Notes: generated by a model from the letters alone, not told the origin. Shown: positions 19,424 through 30,524, counted from the stretch's first letter. The stretch is 64,000 bases of DNA from Candidatus Aegiribacteria sp. (GCA_023138735.1 JAGLOY010000013.1:1-64000), one strand, 5' to 3'. A program made the numbers and translations.

Positions 19424-19852
19424 ATCCTGGTTTCTCTCCGCATCCACGCGGAAAAATATAAGTATCACTTCTGAAGAGGACTGATAAGTAAAAGGCTGCC
19501 GGTGTAAGGGCGATCCCGTCCGAATGTACATCCGGAAGAACTCCCGCGAAATTCCACGAAACTCCATCGATCTCGATGAGTGTACCCTCCGACATACAGG
19601 CGGGGTGATCATCAAGAAGTCTTCTGAACTCCCCGGAGTAGAGGTTGATTACCATAAGTGCCACCGCGTTTGAATTAGAGAATGAAAAATGGTATAACGA
19701 TACTAATAATAGACTCACTCAACTTAATTGGAATCGCCGATTATGAAACTATGTCGTGCTTTATGATAAATATTGACATATTGGTATTAATGTACTAGTT
19801 TAAGATCATAGTAAATTGAAAGAATACCCATCGAACTTACAAGGAGAGTAAA

Positions 19853-20593
19853 ATGGGCAGGATCACAAGGAAGATAATCAGGATAGATGAGGAAAAATGT
19901 GACGGTTGCGGGATCTGCGCTGACGCGTGTCACGAGGGAGCCATTCAGATAATCGATGGCAAGGCCAAACTTGTTAAGGATTCATATTGCGACGGTCTTG
20001 GAGATTGCATCGGTCCATGTCCTCAGGATGCTATAACCATTGAGGAGCGTTTCGCTGATGAGTACGATGAAGCTGCCGTACAGAAACACCTTGAGGAGCG
20101 GGATTCATCTTCTGCACCTGCGAAGCCTGTTGTATGCGCATGCCCCGGATCGGCAGTAAGAGAACTCACGCATCCTGCTGAACCTGTAGAAACAACCGTT
20201 TCAGCTGACGTACAGTCCCGTTTATCGACATGGCCGGTACAGATAACTCTTGTTCCTCCGAACGCGCCGTTCCTCAGCGATTCAGATCTTCTGATCGCTG
20301 CTGACTGTGTTCCCTTTGCCTTTCCCGACTTCCATAACCGTTTCATTAAGGGGAGGGTCGCTCTTGTGGGGTGTCCCAAACTTGATGATGCGGGATACTA
20401 CACCGATAAGTTAACGGAGATTTTCAAAATGAACACGATCAATTCCATAACGGTTGTGTATATGGAAGTCCCCTGCTGCGGTGGTCTTGTTCAGGTTGTG
20501 CACAAAGCCCTCATTCAGTCAGGGAAGCAGATCCCCCTTTCCTTCCTGAAGATTGGTATCAAAGGTGATATTCTGGACGAAATGAATCTCTAG
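19853..20593 (+). CDS. 4Fe-4S ferredoxin-type protein
   Basis: IDEEKCDGCGICADACHEGAIQI...YCDGLGDCIGPCPQDAI; SD AAGGAG. Confidence 0.9.
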   Translation: MGRITRKIIRIDEEKCDGCGICADACHEGAIQIIDGKAKLVKDSYCDGLGDCIGPCPQDAITIEERFADEYDEAAVQKHLEERDSSSAPAKPVVCACPGSAVRELTHPAEPVETTVSADVQSRLSTWPVQITLVPPNAPFLSDSDLLIAADCVPFAFPDFHNRFIKGRVALVGCPKLDDAGYYTDKLTEIFKMNTINSITVVYMEVPCCGGLVQVVHKALIQSGKQIPLSFLKIGIKGDILDEMNL

Positions 20594-20719
20594 ATAATAA
20601 TGTATATAGATACATGATAAGGATATGTACAATATTTGGGAACTATTTCCTAGTAAATTGGTATATAATTATCGGTTCCCATTTTTAATGATGGAAGTTA
20701 AAAGAATCAGGGAGGAACC

Positions 20720-21988
20720 GTGCGAATAACTGTCATAACTATCCTGCTTGTATCAGCCGCTATGGCTTTAGGCGAAGAGAGTCTTGAAGCCAGCCCGGGA
20801 GTGTTGTGGGAATACGCTCTTGCTCATTCAGACATGATGCATTCGATGGATAACCTTATCGTCAGTTCGACCATGATCCGGGAAGCTTCCGGTCGCCTGC
20901 CCGATCCATCTGCAAGGTTTGGATGGTCGCCTCTTCCACTGGAGACGAGGAACGGACCTGTGCTTTTCTCGCTCACATTCATGCAGAGGATTCCATGGCC
21001 CGGGTTTCTTTCCCGGGAACGATCTCTCGCTTCGACAGGTGTTGACCTGGCCACTTTGAACCGGGATCTGACTGCTCTTGAATTGCGATCATCAACAGCT
21101 GAACTATGGTCGGAGATGTACCTGGTGCGAAGCAGGATGGAGTTTCTGGAAGGAGAATTGGCAAGGCTCCAGATTCTTCTTGCGGCAGCATCCGCAAAAT
21201 ACGAAACAGGGGTAGTAAGTCTCTCAGATCTGCTCCGGCTGGAAAACAGGCTAGCAATGCTGGAAGCGGATCAATATCGGATGGATCTCGATATGGAATC
21301 GCTCAACAACGAAATGAACAGTCTTCTCGGCCGATCTATGGGTGAAGGTTTCCGCTGGACAGAATCGCTTCCCGGTGTTGAAAATTTCATGCAATACAAC
21401 TATTCCGCTGTCGACGTAACCGATTTCCCGCTTGCGAGGAAAAGCGCAATTGAGGTTGAGATAGCAAGGTCCGCTGAAGAACTGAGCGCAGAGCGCCTGC
21501 GTCCTTCATTTGAGGTTGGGGTTACCTGGTCGGTGATTGACAAGCCGGTGATCGAAATGGGAGCGGTTGAAGAGGGAGGCGATGGACTGATGATCTTTGC
21601 CGGCCTCAGCCTTCCGCTCGGTTACAGCGGAAATAGCTACAGACACAGAGCAGCACAATCCTCTTCATCGGCAGCCCTGCTGCTTCATTCGCAGAAGCTC
21701 GCCGACCTTGCTTCCAGGAGGGCGGACCTGATGGCAACTGTTGAGGGGCTGATAAACATGTACTCTACGTATGAGACCGATATATTGCCGAACCTTGAGA
21801 TGATCCTGTCTCTTACTGAAAGAGAATGGATGACAGGTGCAAAGAGTTTGATAGATGTGATCGAAGTACTAAGTGAATCCAGGACCGCTCATCTTGAAAT
21901 GAACAGGATCTATTCACAAATCGTTGTCTCTGCAGCAAAGTTGAAAGAACTGACAGGGGACACAACAGAGAGAGGTGAATTTCTATGA
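20720..21988 (+). CDS. TolC/CusC-like outer-membrane efflux protein
   Basis: Signal peptide and long helical repeats; first gene of an RND operon. Confidence 0.85.
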   Translation: MRITVITILLVSAAMALGEESLEASPGVLWEYALAHSDMMHSMDNLIVSSTMIREASGRLPDPSARFGWSPLPLETRNGPVLFSLTFMQRIPWPGFLSRERSLASTGVDLATLNRDLTALELRSSTAELWSEMYLVRSRMEFLEGELARLQILLAAASAKYETGVVSLSDLLRLENRLAMLEADQYRMDLDMESLNNEMNSLLGRSMGEGFRWTESLPGVENFMQYNYSAVDVTDFPLARKSAIEVEIARSAEELSAERLRPSFEVGVTWSVIDKPVIEMGAVEEGGDGLMIFAGLSLPLGYSGNSYRHRAAQSSSSAALLLHSQKLADLASRRADLMATVEGLINMYSTYETDILPNLEMILSLTEREWMTGAKSLIDVIEVLSESRTAHLEMNRIYSQIVVSAAKLKELTGDTTERGEFL

Positions 21989-22431
21989 AAAAGATAGCAA
22001 CGAAGTTCGGAACCGCCATCCTCATCGGGATTATTGCGGCGATATTCATAAGGGGTGTTGCAGGAAATGAAGCAAGCCACGAAGATGAGATTGATATCTC
22101 ACAGGCCGCAGCGGGTGTTGTTACCGCAGAGAGTCCGGAAGAGGTAGAAGAGAGTACTCCGGAAGACGTGATCGACCTGAATAATACACTCTGTCCTGTT
22201 ATGGGCGGAGAAGTAATGGATGGTCAGTATGTCGACTGGGAAGGATTCCGTGTGCATTTCTGCTGCGGTGGGTGCGATGCTCGGTTCCTCGCTGAACCGG
22301 AGAAATACCTGCCCATTCTGGCGGAGGAGGCTGCGGTTGCTGAATTGCTTGGTATCGAATGCGGGAGCTGCTACCCCGAAGACTGCAGCTGCGAACAGCC
22401 CCAATCCTCAAGCAGCGGCAGCTGTCACTAA
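21985..22431 (+). CDS. YHS domain protein with Cys-rich tail
   Basis: NNTLCPVMGGEVMDGQYVDWEGFRVHFCCGGCDARFLAEPEKYL; ends CGSCYPEDCSCEQPQSSSSGSCH. Confidence 0.85.
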   Translation: MKKIATKFGTAILIGIIAAIFIRGVAGNEASHEDEIDISQAAAGVVTAESPEEVEESTPEDVIDLNNTLCPVMGGEVMDGQYVDWEGFRVHFCCGGCDARFLAEPEKYLPILAEEAAVAELLGIECGSCYPEDCSCEQPQSSSSGSCH

Positions 22432-22459
22432 CTGCTTAGTAACAGAAAGCGGGTGAGAT

Positions 22460-23755
22460 GTGTTTTTAAATGCCGGCAGTAGGAGGATGCTATCGATCAT
22501 GATCACCGGGGTGATAATCGGTCTGCTCTTCGGATTCCTGCTGCCATGGGGGTGGCTGTTCCAGAGCCCTGAAGAAGAACATGATCACCAGGGAAGTGCA
22601 GACCTGCCGGAAAGCTGGGCCTGCCCAATGCTCTGCGTTGTCCTTGATCATCCCGGTACATGCCCGGTATGCGGCATGGAACTCGAAGCGTTCATCAGTA
22701 CCGGAGATGAAGTTGTTCTTTCAAGGCATGATCAGGCAATGCTCGATCTTACGATCGGGGTAACAACAGTCAGGGATCTCACCACCCGATTTACAGCTCC
22801 CGGACTCATAGAGTTTGACGGGACAGGACTCTACTCCGTAACAGCCTGGACAGGGGGCAGGATCGAAAACCTGTATGTGGATTCCCAGGGAGAGCATATT
22901 TCGGGCGGCGCAGTCATTGCCGGCATCTACTCTCCGGAACTCTATGCTGCCAAGCAGGAGCTGCTTGTATTATCTCAAGCCGGAAAAACATTTGAAGACT
23001 TCGGTGTGACCCTTGCAGCTGAAAAACTCCGGCTTCTTGGAGCGCCGGAATACGTGATCAGGCAGATTATCGAAAGAGGAGATGTAAGTACGGTATCTAA
23101 TGTGATCTCACCTGTTTCAGGAACTGTTACCGCAATTCATGTTCGAGAAGGAGAATATGTTTCGACAGGACACATCCTGCTGGAGCTGGCGGACATTTCA
23201 ACGGTCTGGCTCACGGTCTATCTGACCGAGGAGCAATCCGGCCTTGTCAGTACAGGGCATGAACTGGAATTCTCGATCGACTCCGAGCCTGCAAAAATCT
23301 TCTCCGCTGTAATCGATTCAGTTGATCCCTTTCTGGATCAGCCTGGCGGCGGTTTTGAAGCAAGAATCATACTGGATAACGCTTCGGGGGAATTCCTTCC
23401 CGGTCAGTCGGCAGCTGCAACTATCATTAATGGAGAGCATCCCGGGACTGTTCTCTCGGTTCCAAGAGGAAGCGTTCTCGCTCTGGGTTCGCGATCAGTT
23501 GTTTATGTGATGACTGGGCCAACCACTTACGTGGAAGGCGACAACGGATCCCTCCGTATCGAAGAGGCCAGGTTCGAACCCGTGCAAATCACAGTCGGCC
23601 CTCTCGCTGCTGACAGCACGGGGGAAGTTTTCTATCCCGTCTATGCCGGTCTTTCGGAGGGTGACGTTGTTGCTCTGAAAGGTGCTTTTCTGATCGACTC
23701 TCAGGCAGAACTGCTCGGACTCCCATCTCTATTCAACTCTGAAATGGCAGAGTAG
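22460..23755 (+). CDS. RND periplasmic adaptor (CusB-like) with heavy-metal-binding domain
   Basis: WACPMLCVVLDHPGTCPVCGMEL metal-binding motif; HlyD-type fold VISPVSGTVTAIHVREGEYV. Confidence 0.9.
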   Translation: MFLNAGSRRMLSIMITGVIIGLLFGFLLPWGWLFQSPEEEHDHQGSADLPESWACPMLCVVLDHPGTCPVCGMELEAFISTGDEVVLSRHDQAMLDLTIGVTTVRDLTTRFTAPGLIEFDGTGLYSVTAWTGGRIENLYVDSQGEHISGGAVIAGIYSPELYAAKQELLVLSQAGKTFEDFGVTLAAEKLRLLGAPEYVIRQIIERGDVSTVSNVISPVSGTVTAIHVREGEYVSTGHILLELADISTVWLTVYLTEEQSGLVSTGHELEFSIDSEPAKIFSAVIDSVDPFLDQPGGGFEARIILDNASGEFLPGQSAAATIINGEHPGTVLSVPRGSVLALGSRSVVYVMTGPTTYVEGDNGSLRIEEARFEPVQITVGPLAADSTGEVFYPVYAGLSEGDVVALKGAFLIDSQAELLGLPSLFNSEMAE

Positions 23756-23764
23756 TAGAATGTT

Positions 23765-26700
23765 ATGATAAGACGAATAGTCGAATTCTGTCTGAAGAAT
23801 CCTGCCGCAGTGATCATGATCGCAGCGCTGGCAGGCGGTACGGGCATATGGGCACTGAGGACCACTCCCGTGGACGCTTTCCCGGACATATCCGAAAATC
23901 AGGTTATCGTTTCAACACAATGGGCGGGGAGGAGCCCCGATGATGTTCAGGATCAGATAACCTACCCGCTCTCAGTCGAACTTCAGGGCATTCCCGGCGT
24001 CAAACAGGTAAGAGGTATGTCCGGGTTCGGATTCAGCCGTGTATATGTCGTTTTCGATGATAATATAGATTTCTACTGGGCACGAACCCGTGTTCTCGAG
24101 CGTCTGGGCGGCCTTGGTGATCTTCTTCCGTACGATGCTCTGCCCCAGCTGGGTCCGGATGCCACACCTCTCGGACAGATATACTGGTATACGGTTGAAG
24201 GTCCGCAGGATCTTGGTTCGCTTCGGACTCTGCAGGATTACACCATCAAGTACGCGCTCCAGAGTATCCCCGGAGTTTCCGAAGTCGCAAGCATCGGTGG
24301 ATTTGTAACGGAGTATCAGGTTGATGTCGATCCGAACCTTCTGTTCAACTACGGATTGGATATTCAGCAGGTTTCAGAGGCGATCTCCAGGTCAAACATC
24401 GATGTGGGTGCAAGAACAATTGAATCGTCCGGAATGGAGTATATCGTCAGAGGGACAGGGTTCCTGGAGGGGATAGAGGACCTTGAGCAAGTTCTCGTTG
24501 CAAGCGTTGATGGAGTTCCTGTCATGCTTGGAGACATCTCTACGATCGAAACCGGTCCTGCGTTCCGCAGAGGAGCACTTGCGGATCACAACGGTGAGAT
24601 CGCCGGGGGGATTGTCGTCATGAGAAAGGATGCCAATCCCGTGCTCGTTATAGATGCAGTGGAGGAAAGACTGGCTGAAATCGCCCCGGCTCTTCCTGAA
24701 GGTGTTTCAATCACTCCTTATTACGATCGAAGAGAACTCGTCCTTGAAACAGTCGAAACCCTATCAGGCGTCATTGCGATGGAAATGCTGATTACGCTGA
24801 TAGTTATTCTGATATTCCTGGTTCACCTCAGAAGCTCTCTTATTGTGACCGCTACCTTGCCGTACGCTGTGCTGCTCTGTTTTGCGGCAATGAAAGTTAT
24901 TGGCATCTCGGCCAATATCATGAGCTTCGCGGGGATTGCGATCGCCATCGGCACACTGGTTGATATGGGAATAGTTGTTACGGAGAATATCCATCTCTCT
25001 CTAGCACGTGATAGTTTTAAAAATACACTTGTAAGCATACGTGATGCGGTTGCAGAGGTAGCTCCCGCGATACTTACATCGCTCGGGACAACTGTAATCA
25101 GTTTCGTGCCGGTATTCTTCCTCTCAGGGCAGAGCGGCAGGCTTTTCATACCTCTTGCCTGGACCAAAACCCTTGTTCTGACTGCTGCAGGCATTGTAGC
25201 AATCACGGTTGTACCGGTCCTGTCCCTGATTTTCATCGCAAAGGAACCAGGCGAGCGTAAACGGCTCAGAACACTACTGGCAATACTCGGTGCAAGCGCC
25301 CTCGCGGCATGGACAGCGTGGTCGCTCGGTCCGCCTTCATGGCTTCCTCTCCAGAGGTGGCTTCTTTCTACACTGGTCTTCGGAGGATCGGCATTTCTCT
25401 TCTGGCACCTTGCGGGTGAGCGGTTGCATACTGGAAAGCAGGACAGAATTACCCGTCGCATAACATCGGTATACGAACCGGTACTGAGATGGTGCCTTAC
25501 TCACCGCAAAACTTTTCTTGCCATGCCCGTAATCATTATTTTTCTGGGACTTATGTCAATTACAGGAGCAAAAGTTTTTCTGAGCCCTCTTGATTCAATA
25601 GGATTCAACACCGAAGAATTCAGATTGACGGCTCTGATTTCAGATCTTTTCCCGGGTATAGGCAGCGAGTTCATGCCGCCACTGGATGAGGGAAGTTTCC
25701 TCTTCATGCCTTCACTTCTTAACCAGGCAAGTCTTGGACAAACCGTAGAGACGATGATCACTCAGAATGAAATGATGATTGGCGTCCCGGAAGTTGACAG
25801 AGTAGTCGGTAAGGCTGGCAGGGCTGATTCACCACTTGACCCAGCTCCTGCAGGCATGATAGAGACCGTTATTACCCTGCTTCCCGAGGATGAGTGGAGA
25901 GAGGGCGTTACCTCGGCGGATATACTGAACGAACTCAGGGAAGCCACATCAATGCCTGGTATTGCACCCTCCTGGCTGCAGCCGATTGAAACCAGGATAG
26001 TTATGCTCCAGTCCGGGATCAGAAGCAATATCGGATGCGAAATACATGGTTCCGATTATCTGGAAATCGAAAGAATAGCTCTTGAAATAGAAAAAATTCT
26101 GGCGGAGATACCGGGTGCCGCTGACGTTTCAGCTCTCAGAACCGGCCGCAGACCTTACATTGAATTCACTGTGGACAGGCTAGTGGCTGCAAGATACGGT
26201 GTTTCTGTCGAACGGGTCCAGAGGACATTAGCTGCCGCAATAGGCGGCACATCAGCAACAACTGTGCTCTCGGGCAGAGAAAGGACCGATGTTCGTCTTC
26301 GATACGCCAGAGATTTCAGGAACGAGATATCCGACCTTGGTAGAATATTCGTGCGTACCATGTCCGGTTCGATGATCCCGGTTTCCCTGGTTGCCTCTAT
26401 AGAAACCGTTACCGGTCCTGCTATGATCAGGTCGGTCAATGGTGAGCTGGTCGGTTATGTCATGCTGAGTGCCGATGGCAGGGACGAAGGAGGGCTTGTT
26501 GAGGAAGCGGATGAAATCCTTAGAAACATAATCACAACCGAAGCTTCACTCTCACCGGAGGAACGAACCATAAACCTTCCGGACGGTTACTACTTCAGAT
26601 GGGTGGGAAACTACCTGAACCAGATGGAAGCGAAGAGAAGGTTCTCTCTGCTTATCCCTATCTGTCTTGCGGCGATCTTCGGGATCATGTACCTGCAGTT

Positions 26701-27208
26701 CAAAACTATTGCAGTCCCGGTGATAATCTTCCTCGGAGCGGTTCCGCTTGCAATTGCCGGTGGGTTTCTCTTCATACAGGTATGGCCATTTCTTCAGAAC
26801 CTTCTTTTCGGGGTGGGATTAATGGCTTCCCCTTCGTTCGGCCCCATCTATCTAACGGTCGCGGTTGTAGTTGGCTTTATAGCTCTTCTCGGTATCTGCG
26901 TGGATGACGGTGTGCTGATGACCACATACATCAACCAGCTGATAAAGAAAGAGAAACCCTCCTCTAAACGCGAATTGAGAGAGCTTGTTCTGATCGCCGG
27001 GAAACGGCGTATCCGACCCGCGGTGATGACAACAGTAACAACACTCATAGCTCTGATCCCGGTAATCCTTGTATCCGGAAGAGGTTCGGAACTTTCCAGA
27101 CCTATGGCACTTCCGGTATTCGGAGGGATGCTGATAGAGTTCATGACAATGCTTATAGTACCGGTAGCCTACAGCTGGTGGCTCGAAAGGAAATTCCGTG
27201 GCAGCTAA
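23765..27208 (+). CDS. CusA/CzcA-family heavy-metal RND transporter
   Basis: 1147 aa; TTPVDAFPDISENQVIVSTQWAGRSPDDVQDQITYPL; full RND architecture. Confidence 0.95.
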   Translation: MIRRIVEFCLKNPAAVIMIAALAGGTGIWALRTTPVDAFPDISENQVIVSTQWAGRSPDDVQDQITYPLSVELQGIPGVKQVRGMSGFGFSRVYVVFDDNIDFYWARTRVLERLGGLGDLLPYDALPQLGPDATPLGQIYWYTVEGPQDLGSLRTLQDYTIKYALQSIPGVSEVASIGGFVTEYQVDVDPNLLFNYGLDIQQVSEAISRSNIDVGARTIESSGMEYIVRGTGFLEGIEDLEQVLVASVDGVPVMLGDISTIETGPAFRRGALADHNGEIAGGIVVMRKDANPVLVIDAVEERLAEIAPALPEGVSITPYYDRRELVLETVETLSGVIAMEMLITLIVILIFLVHLRSSLIVTATLPYAVLLCFAAMKVIGISANIMSFAGIAIAIGTLVDMGIVVTENIHLSLARDSFKNTLVSIRDAVAEVAPAILTSLGTTVISFVPVFFLSGQSGRLFIPLAWTKTLVLTAAGIVAITVVPVLSLIFIAKEPGERKRLRTLLAILGASALAAWTAWSLGPPSWLPLQRWLLSTLVFGGSAFLFWHLAGERLHTGKQDRITRRITSVYEPVLRWCLTHRKTFLAMPVIIIFLGLMSITGAKVFLSPLDSIGFNTEEFRLTALISDLFPGIGSEFMPPLDEGSFLFMPSLLNQASLGQTVETMITQNEMMIGVPEVDRVVGKAGRADSPLDPAPAGMIETVITLLPEDEWREGVTSADILNELREATSMPGIAPSWLQPIETRIVMLQSGIRSNIGCEIHGSDYLEIERIALEIEKILAEIPGAADVSALRTGRRPYIEFTVDRLVAARYGVSVERVQRTLAAAIGGTSATTVLSGRERTDVRLRYARDFRNEISDLGRIFVRTMSGSMIPVSLVASIETVTGPAMIRSVNGELVGYVMLSADGRDEGGLVEEADEILRNIITTEASLSPEERTINLPDGYYFRWVGNYLNQMEAKRRFSLLIPICLAAIFGIMYLQFKTIAVPVIIFLGAVPLAIAGGFLFIQVWPFLQNLLFGVGLMASPSFGPIYLTVAVVVGFIALLGICVDDGVLMTTYINQLIKKEKPSSKRELRELVLIAGKRRIRPAVMTTVTTLIALIPVILVSGRGSELSRPMALPVFGGMLIEFMTMLIVPVAYSWWLERKFRGS

Positions 27209-27659
27209 TAGAAATTACAGGATAACTGTAGAGACAGTGAACATTTCGATGAAAAAGGGAACGGCAAAGCATCCCGTATCTGTAATAGAACTGGACAGTG
27301 AGGGAGTGCTCGGAGATGCGCACCGAGGAACCCCGGGAAGGAATGTAAGCCTTCTGGACAGGGCTCTGGTCGATGAGCTTACGGTTTCATCCGGCAGCGA
27401 AAGAATTCCTGAAGGCGCAATGGGCGAGAACATAACCTTCAGGATAAGCGGACCTGACACTCCAAGGGTGGGCGACAGGATACAGGTAGGTGAAGTCCTG
27501 ATGCGAGTAGAAAAGATCGGCAAGGAGTGTCATGGAGATGGCTGCGAGATCTTCAGGAGAATCGGCAGATGCGTCATGCCCGCCTCAGGGATATTCTGCT
27601 CGGTGATCAGAGGCGGGATGATTCAGCCCGGCATGACCGGTGAACTTATCCGCGTTTGA
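27198..27659 (+). CDS. MOSC domain-containing protein
   Basis: GDAHRGTPGRNVSLLD...GENITFR...GDRIQVGEVLMRV...GKECH. Confidence 0.88.
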   Translation: MAANRNYRITVETVNISMKKGTAKHPVSVIELDSEGVLGDAHRGTPGRNVSLLDRALVDELTVSSGSERIPEGAMGENITFRISGPDTPRVGDRIQVGEVLMRVEKIGKECHGDGCEIFRRIGRCVMPASGIFCSVIRGGMIQPGMTGELIRV

Positions 27660-27679
27660 ACTGACTTTCAGTCAGATAT

Positions 27680-28462
27680 TTACATCTCCCGGACGATCAC
27701 AAAATCAGCCTGATCGGCTTCCCATGATTCATCCTCACCAATGACACTGACGGTCAGATACGAAACACCCGGTTCCAGCTGATCCGGTATTCCCGAGCGG
27801 TAATCGCTGTGAAAACTCCCGCATACGAATACACAGCTTATTCCTTCGATAGATGATGCCATTACTGCGTCCTTGAGGAGCTGAGCTCTGTACATGTTGA
27901 CAGGGTCCATGGGCATGGATTGCATCTGACCGCTCAGGGCTTCCATTGTAGCGAGGAATTGCTGCCGGTAGAAAACACTCGAGGAGTCTACGCTTATGTA
28001 CTCAAAGAACTCGGAACCTTCCGTATCCCCGAGACCCTCCCATCCTCTTCTTGCCACAGCAGAGGCAAAATGACGGGGTACGTTTGCGGCAATAACACTG
28101 TAGCCGTTCTGGGCGGCATACTCCACCATGGGATGGTAGTCCTCCAGATAATTGCTCCAGGGTCTTGCGGATTCGAGAAGCTCATCCAGGCTTAGGTCTC
28201 CCGAAAGGTACGAGTCAAGCAGCCCCTGCACATCGGTCTCGAACATCTCAAGGGCAAGGCACCGCTCATCGGACGCAAGGTTCGTCCAGATGTAGAGTTC
28301 CCACATATGCGCGAGCGCGTCATCATGCTTCTCCCCGATGAATACTACAGGGACTTCTTCAAGAATAGTTATCATTTCATCGGAGGTTACGGTATCTCCT
28401 CCATGATGGATTATTCCCTGGGGAAATGTAAGCACGAGCATTGCAGTAATTAGTATTCCCAA
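27680..28462 (-). CDS. ChaN family lipoprotein/haem-binding uptake protein
   Basis: VVFIGEKHDDALAHMWELYIW...LALEMFETDVQ...ARPWSNYLEDYHPMVEYAAQNGYSVIAANVPR. Confidence 0.85.
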   Translation of the reverse strand: MGILITAMLVLTFPQGIIHHGGDTVTSDEMITILEEVPVVFIGEKHDDALAHMWELYIWTNLASDERCLALEMFETDVQGLLDSYLSGDLSLDELLESARPWSNYLEDYHPMVEYAAQNGYSVIAANVPRHFASAVARRGWEGLGDTEGSEFFEYISVDSSSVFYRQQFLATMEALSGQMQSMPMDPVNMYRAQLLKDAVMASSIEGISCVFVCGSFHSDYRSGIPDQLEPGVSYLTVSVIGEDESWEADQADFVIVREM

Positions 28463-28548
28463 AGTCCACTTCCTTCTTAAGAGTATTGATCAATTTGATG
28501 AAAACATGCGCAAACCGGGCTGCTCGGGCAAGCCTGCACAGTCTCCAC

Positions 28549-28692
28549 TTCACATGTGGTTAAGGGAATGGAACCAAGGTTTTCGAGCTGGCAAGCACCA
28601 GTTCGAATCCCATTGGGGGTACCAAATAGCAGAATTTAGAACTCATTCCCATCCATTGCGACAGTTCGAAATACCTCCACCAGGGGGTACTA
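28549..28692 (+). repeat. Degenerate tRNA-like sequence followed by one 67-68-nt tRNA-end-like repeat
   Basis: GTGGTTAAGG D-loop-like and AGTTCGAATCCCATTGGGGGTACCA; then AATAGCAGAATTTAGAACTCATTCCC...AGTTCGAAATACCTCCACCAGGGGGTACTA. Confidence 0.65.
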
Positions 28693-28763
28693 GATATCAA
28701 GTTTATCGAACTTGTTGACATCTGCATAAATACTTAAGATTCTATAATTGACTAAATAGAAGG

Positions 28764-30173
28764 ATGGTAATCATGCGTTATTTATTGAGCATAATGATTC
28801 TTTTGGTACTAGATGCGTTCGCATACGTCGATGTTGTTGGCTGTTCTTCGGGAAACTTCGTGGTCTGGGACAATGGTGTGGGAGCAGTGCGTCTGGCCGA
28901 GATAGAGGGTTCCCAGGACACACTTGAGTTCGGGCTGAATAACCCATCGCTGGGTTATACTGTCATTGACGGAGAGCCTCGTCTAGTACTGACAACATAT
29001 TCCTATAATCAGTTGGTTGCTGACTCCCTTTTCCTGATAGATCCTCTTCCCCTGTTCGTTGTGGGATCAAGGAGCGTTGCTTCATCTGACCTCTGCTGGC
29101 TCAGTATGCCAAGTATCGTTGAGGGCAGTATTAAGACTGCAAGGCATCAGAACGAGGAAGATGCCTTCTACATATCTGCTGACGCCTACCTGCCCATAAG
29201 CGGAGCTGGGGAAGGCAACGTCATATCAGCCCGTTTCCAGTGCGACACTTCGGGAGAACTTTACATTACAGACACTCTGGGAGTCAGCATAGACTCTTAT
29301 TCCGGAGGGATCAACTCCTACAGCAGTCCGGTAAGCTGCAGCTCATCAAACCCGAGCCAGCTATGGAGTTACATTAACTCATACATGTTCCCTTCATACG
29401 CAGTTTATGCAGGTGTTCACCAGATCGACGGAGACCCTGTCCCGGGGGACTTCGAGCCGATGCTTCATGATTGCTTTTATAGTACTGACTACGGTGGGGA
29501 AGTAAGGGCGGTTGGTTCCTGCGCCACGGAGGTGCTGGGATTCTGGACTACGAACGGCAACACCGAACTCTGGTACTCCGTTATCCAGCCCGGAGCAGTG
29601 GAACCGGACTCCTCCGAGCCTGCTCCCTATGGAATACCTGTACAGTCTGCAATAGCTATGAGTGCGAACCCCGATGATGACGGCCTGCTTCTGGTGTGGC
29701 AGCAAGGGAACGAGTTGAGGTGTGCCCACTGGGATGGCGAGTGGAACTCCTTCAACCATGTGGTGGAGACCGGCCTACCGGGTCTTTGCAACGGTAATCT
29801 GGCGGTCTGCAGCGTTGACTCGGGCTACATCGTCGTATGGGATTCGTACCCGGTACCTGAGACAAGGTTCATAGCCAGGGACATGGTGACCTCCATCGTC
29901 GGATCCCAGGGAGATCCCTTACAGGATGATATCCAGGTGTCACCCAATCCGGTCCTATCGGGACAGACTGCCATGATCAGTTTGGGTTCCGCCTCGAACG
30001 TTGGCTCAATAGAAGTCTACGACCTTAACGGAAGGCTGATAAGGGAACTGGAACCGGATGAGTCTGGAAATGCTTCTTTCGATACATCCGGCATTCCTCA
30101 GGGAACCTACTTCGTAAGAAGTATGACTGCCGGAGACGCGAGCACCCGAAAGATCCTTCTCCTTAGCGAATGA
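28764..30173 (+). CDS. Secreted protein of unknown function with T9SS-like C-terminal domain
   Basis: Signal peptide; tail SPNPVLSGQTAMISLG...IEVYDLNGRLIREL...RKILLLSE. Confidence 0.82.
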   Translation: MVIMRYLLSIMILLVLDAFAYVDVVGCSSGNFVVWDNGVGAVRLAEIEGSQDTLEFGLNNPSLGYTVIDGEPRLVLTTYSYNQLVADSLFLIDPLPLFVVGSRSVASSDLCWLSMPSIVEGSIKTARHQNEEDAFYISADAYLPISGAGEGNVISARFQCDTSGELYITDTLGVSIDSYSGGINSYSSPVSCSSSNPSQLWSYINSYMFPSYAVYAGVHQIDGDPVPGDFEPMLHDCFYSTDYGGEVRAVGSCATEVLGFWTTNGNTELWYSVIQPGAVEPDSSEPAPYGIPVQSAIAMSANPDDDGLLLVWQQGNELRCAHWDGEWNSFNHVVETGLPGLCNGNLAVCSVDSGYIVVWDSYPVPETRFIARDMVTSIVGSQGDPLQDDIQVSPNPVLSGQTAMISLGSASNVGSIEVYDLNGRLIRELEPDESGNASFDTSGIPQGTYFVRSMTAGDASTRKILLLSE

Positions 30174-30524
30174 AGCAGTCCAGTGAATTGAGAGTCTGAG
30201 GAAATCAGGAAGTATCGAGATCCAACCGAAAGGAGCAAGCTCTTCTGCAAAACGGTGGTGAACAATAGGAATCTTGATTTCAAACCGCTCCGGGAGTCTT
30301 TCCCGAGACAGCATATTTTCACAATAAACCACGGATTCCTGCTTGAAACTCGCATACTGTACTGAACCATCTACCGTCAAAGAAATGACCAACCTACAAT
30401 CCCTCGATACACCACATAAGGACACAACTGTTCCCTGAAGGCGGATCACGGAGATTTTAACCGACTTATATCTCGGGCACGTTATCTTGCCACGGAACGT
30501 AGTCGGCGCAGACTTCGCAAACAG

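Noticed and set aside
24823-25461. 212-aa minus-strand ORF
   Set aside because: Antisense within the CusA-type RND gene; low-complexity Ser/Arg composition typical of shadow ORFs
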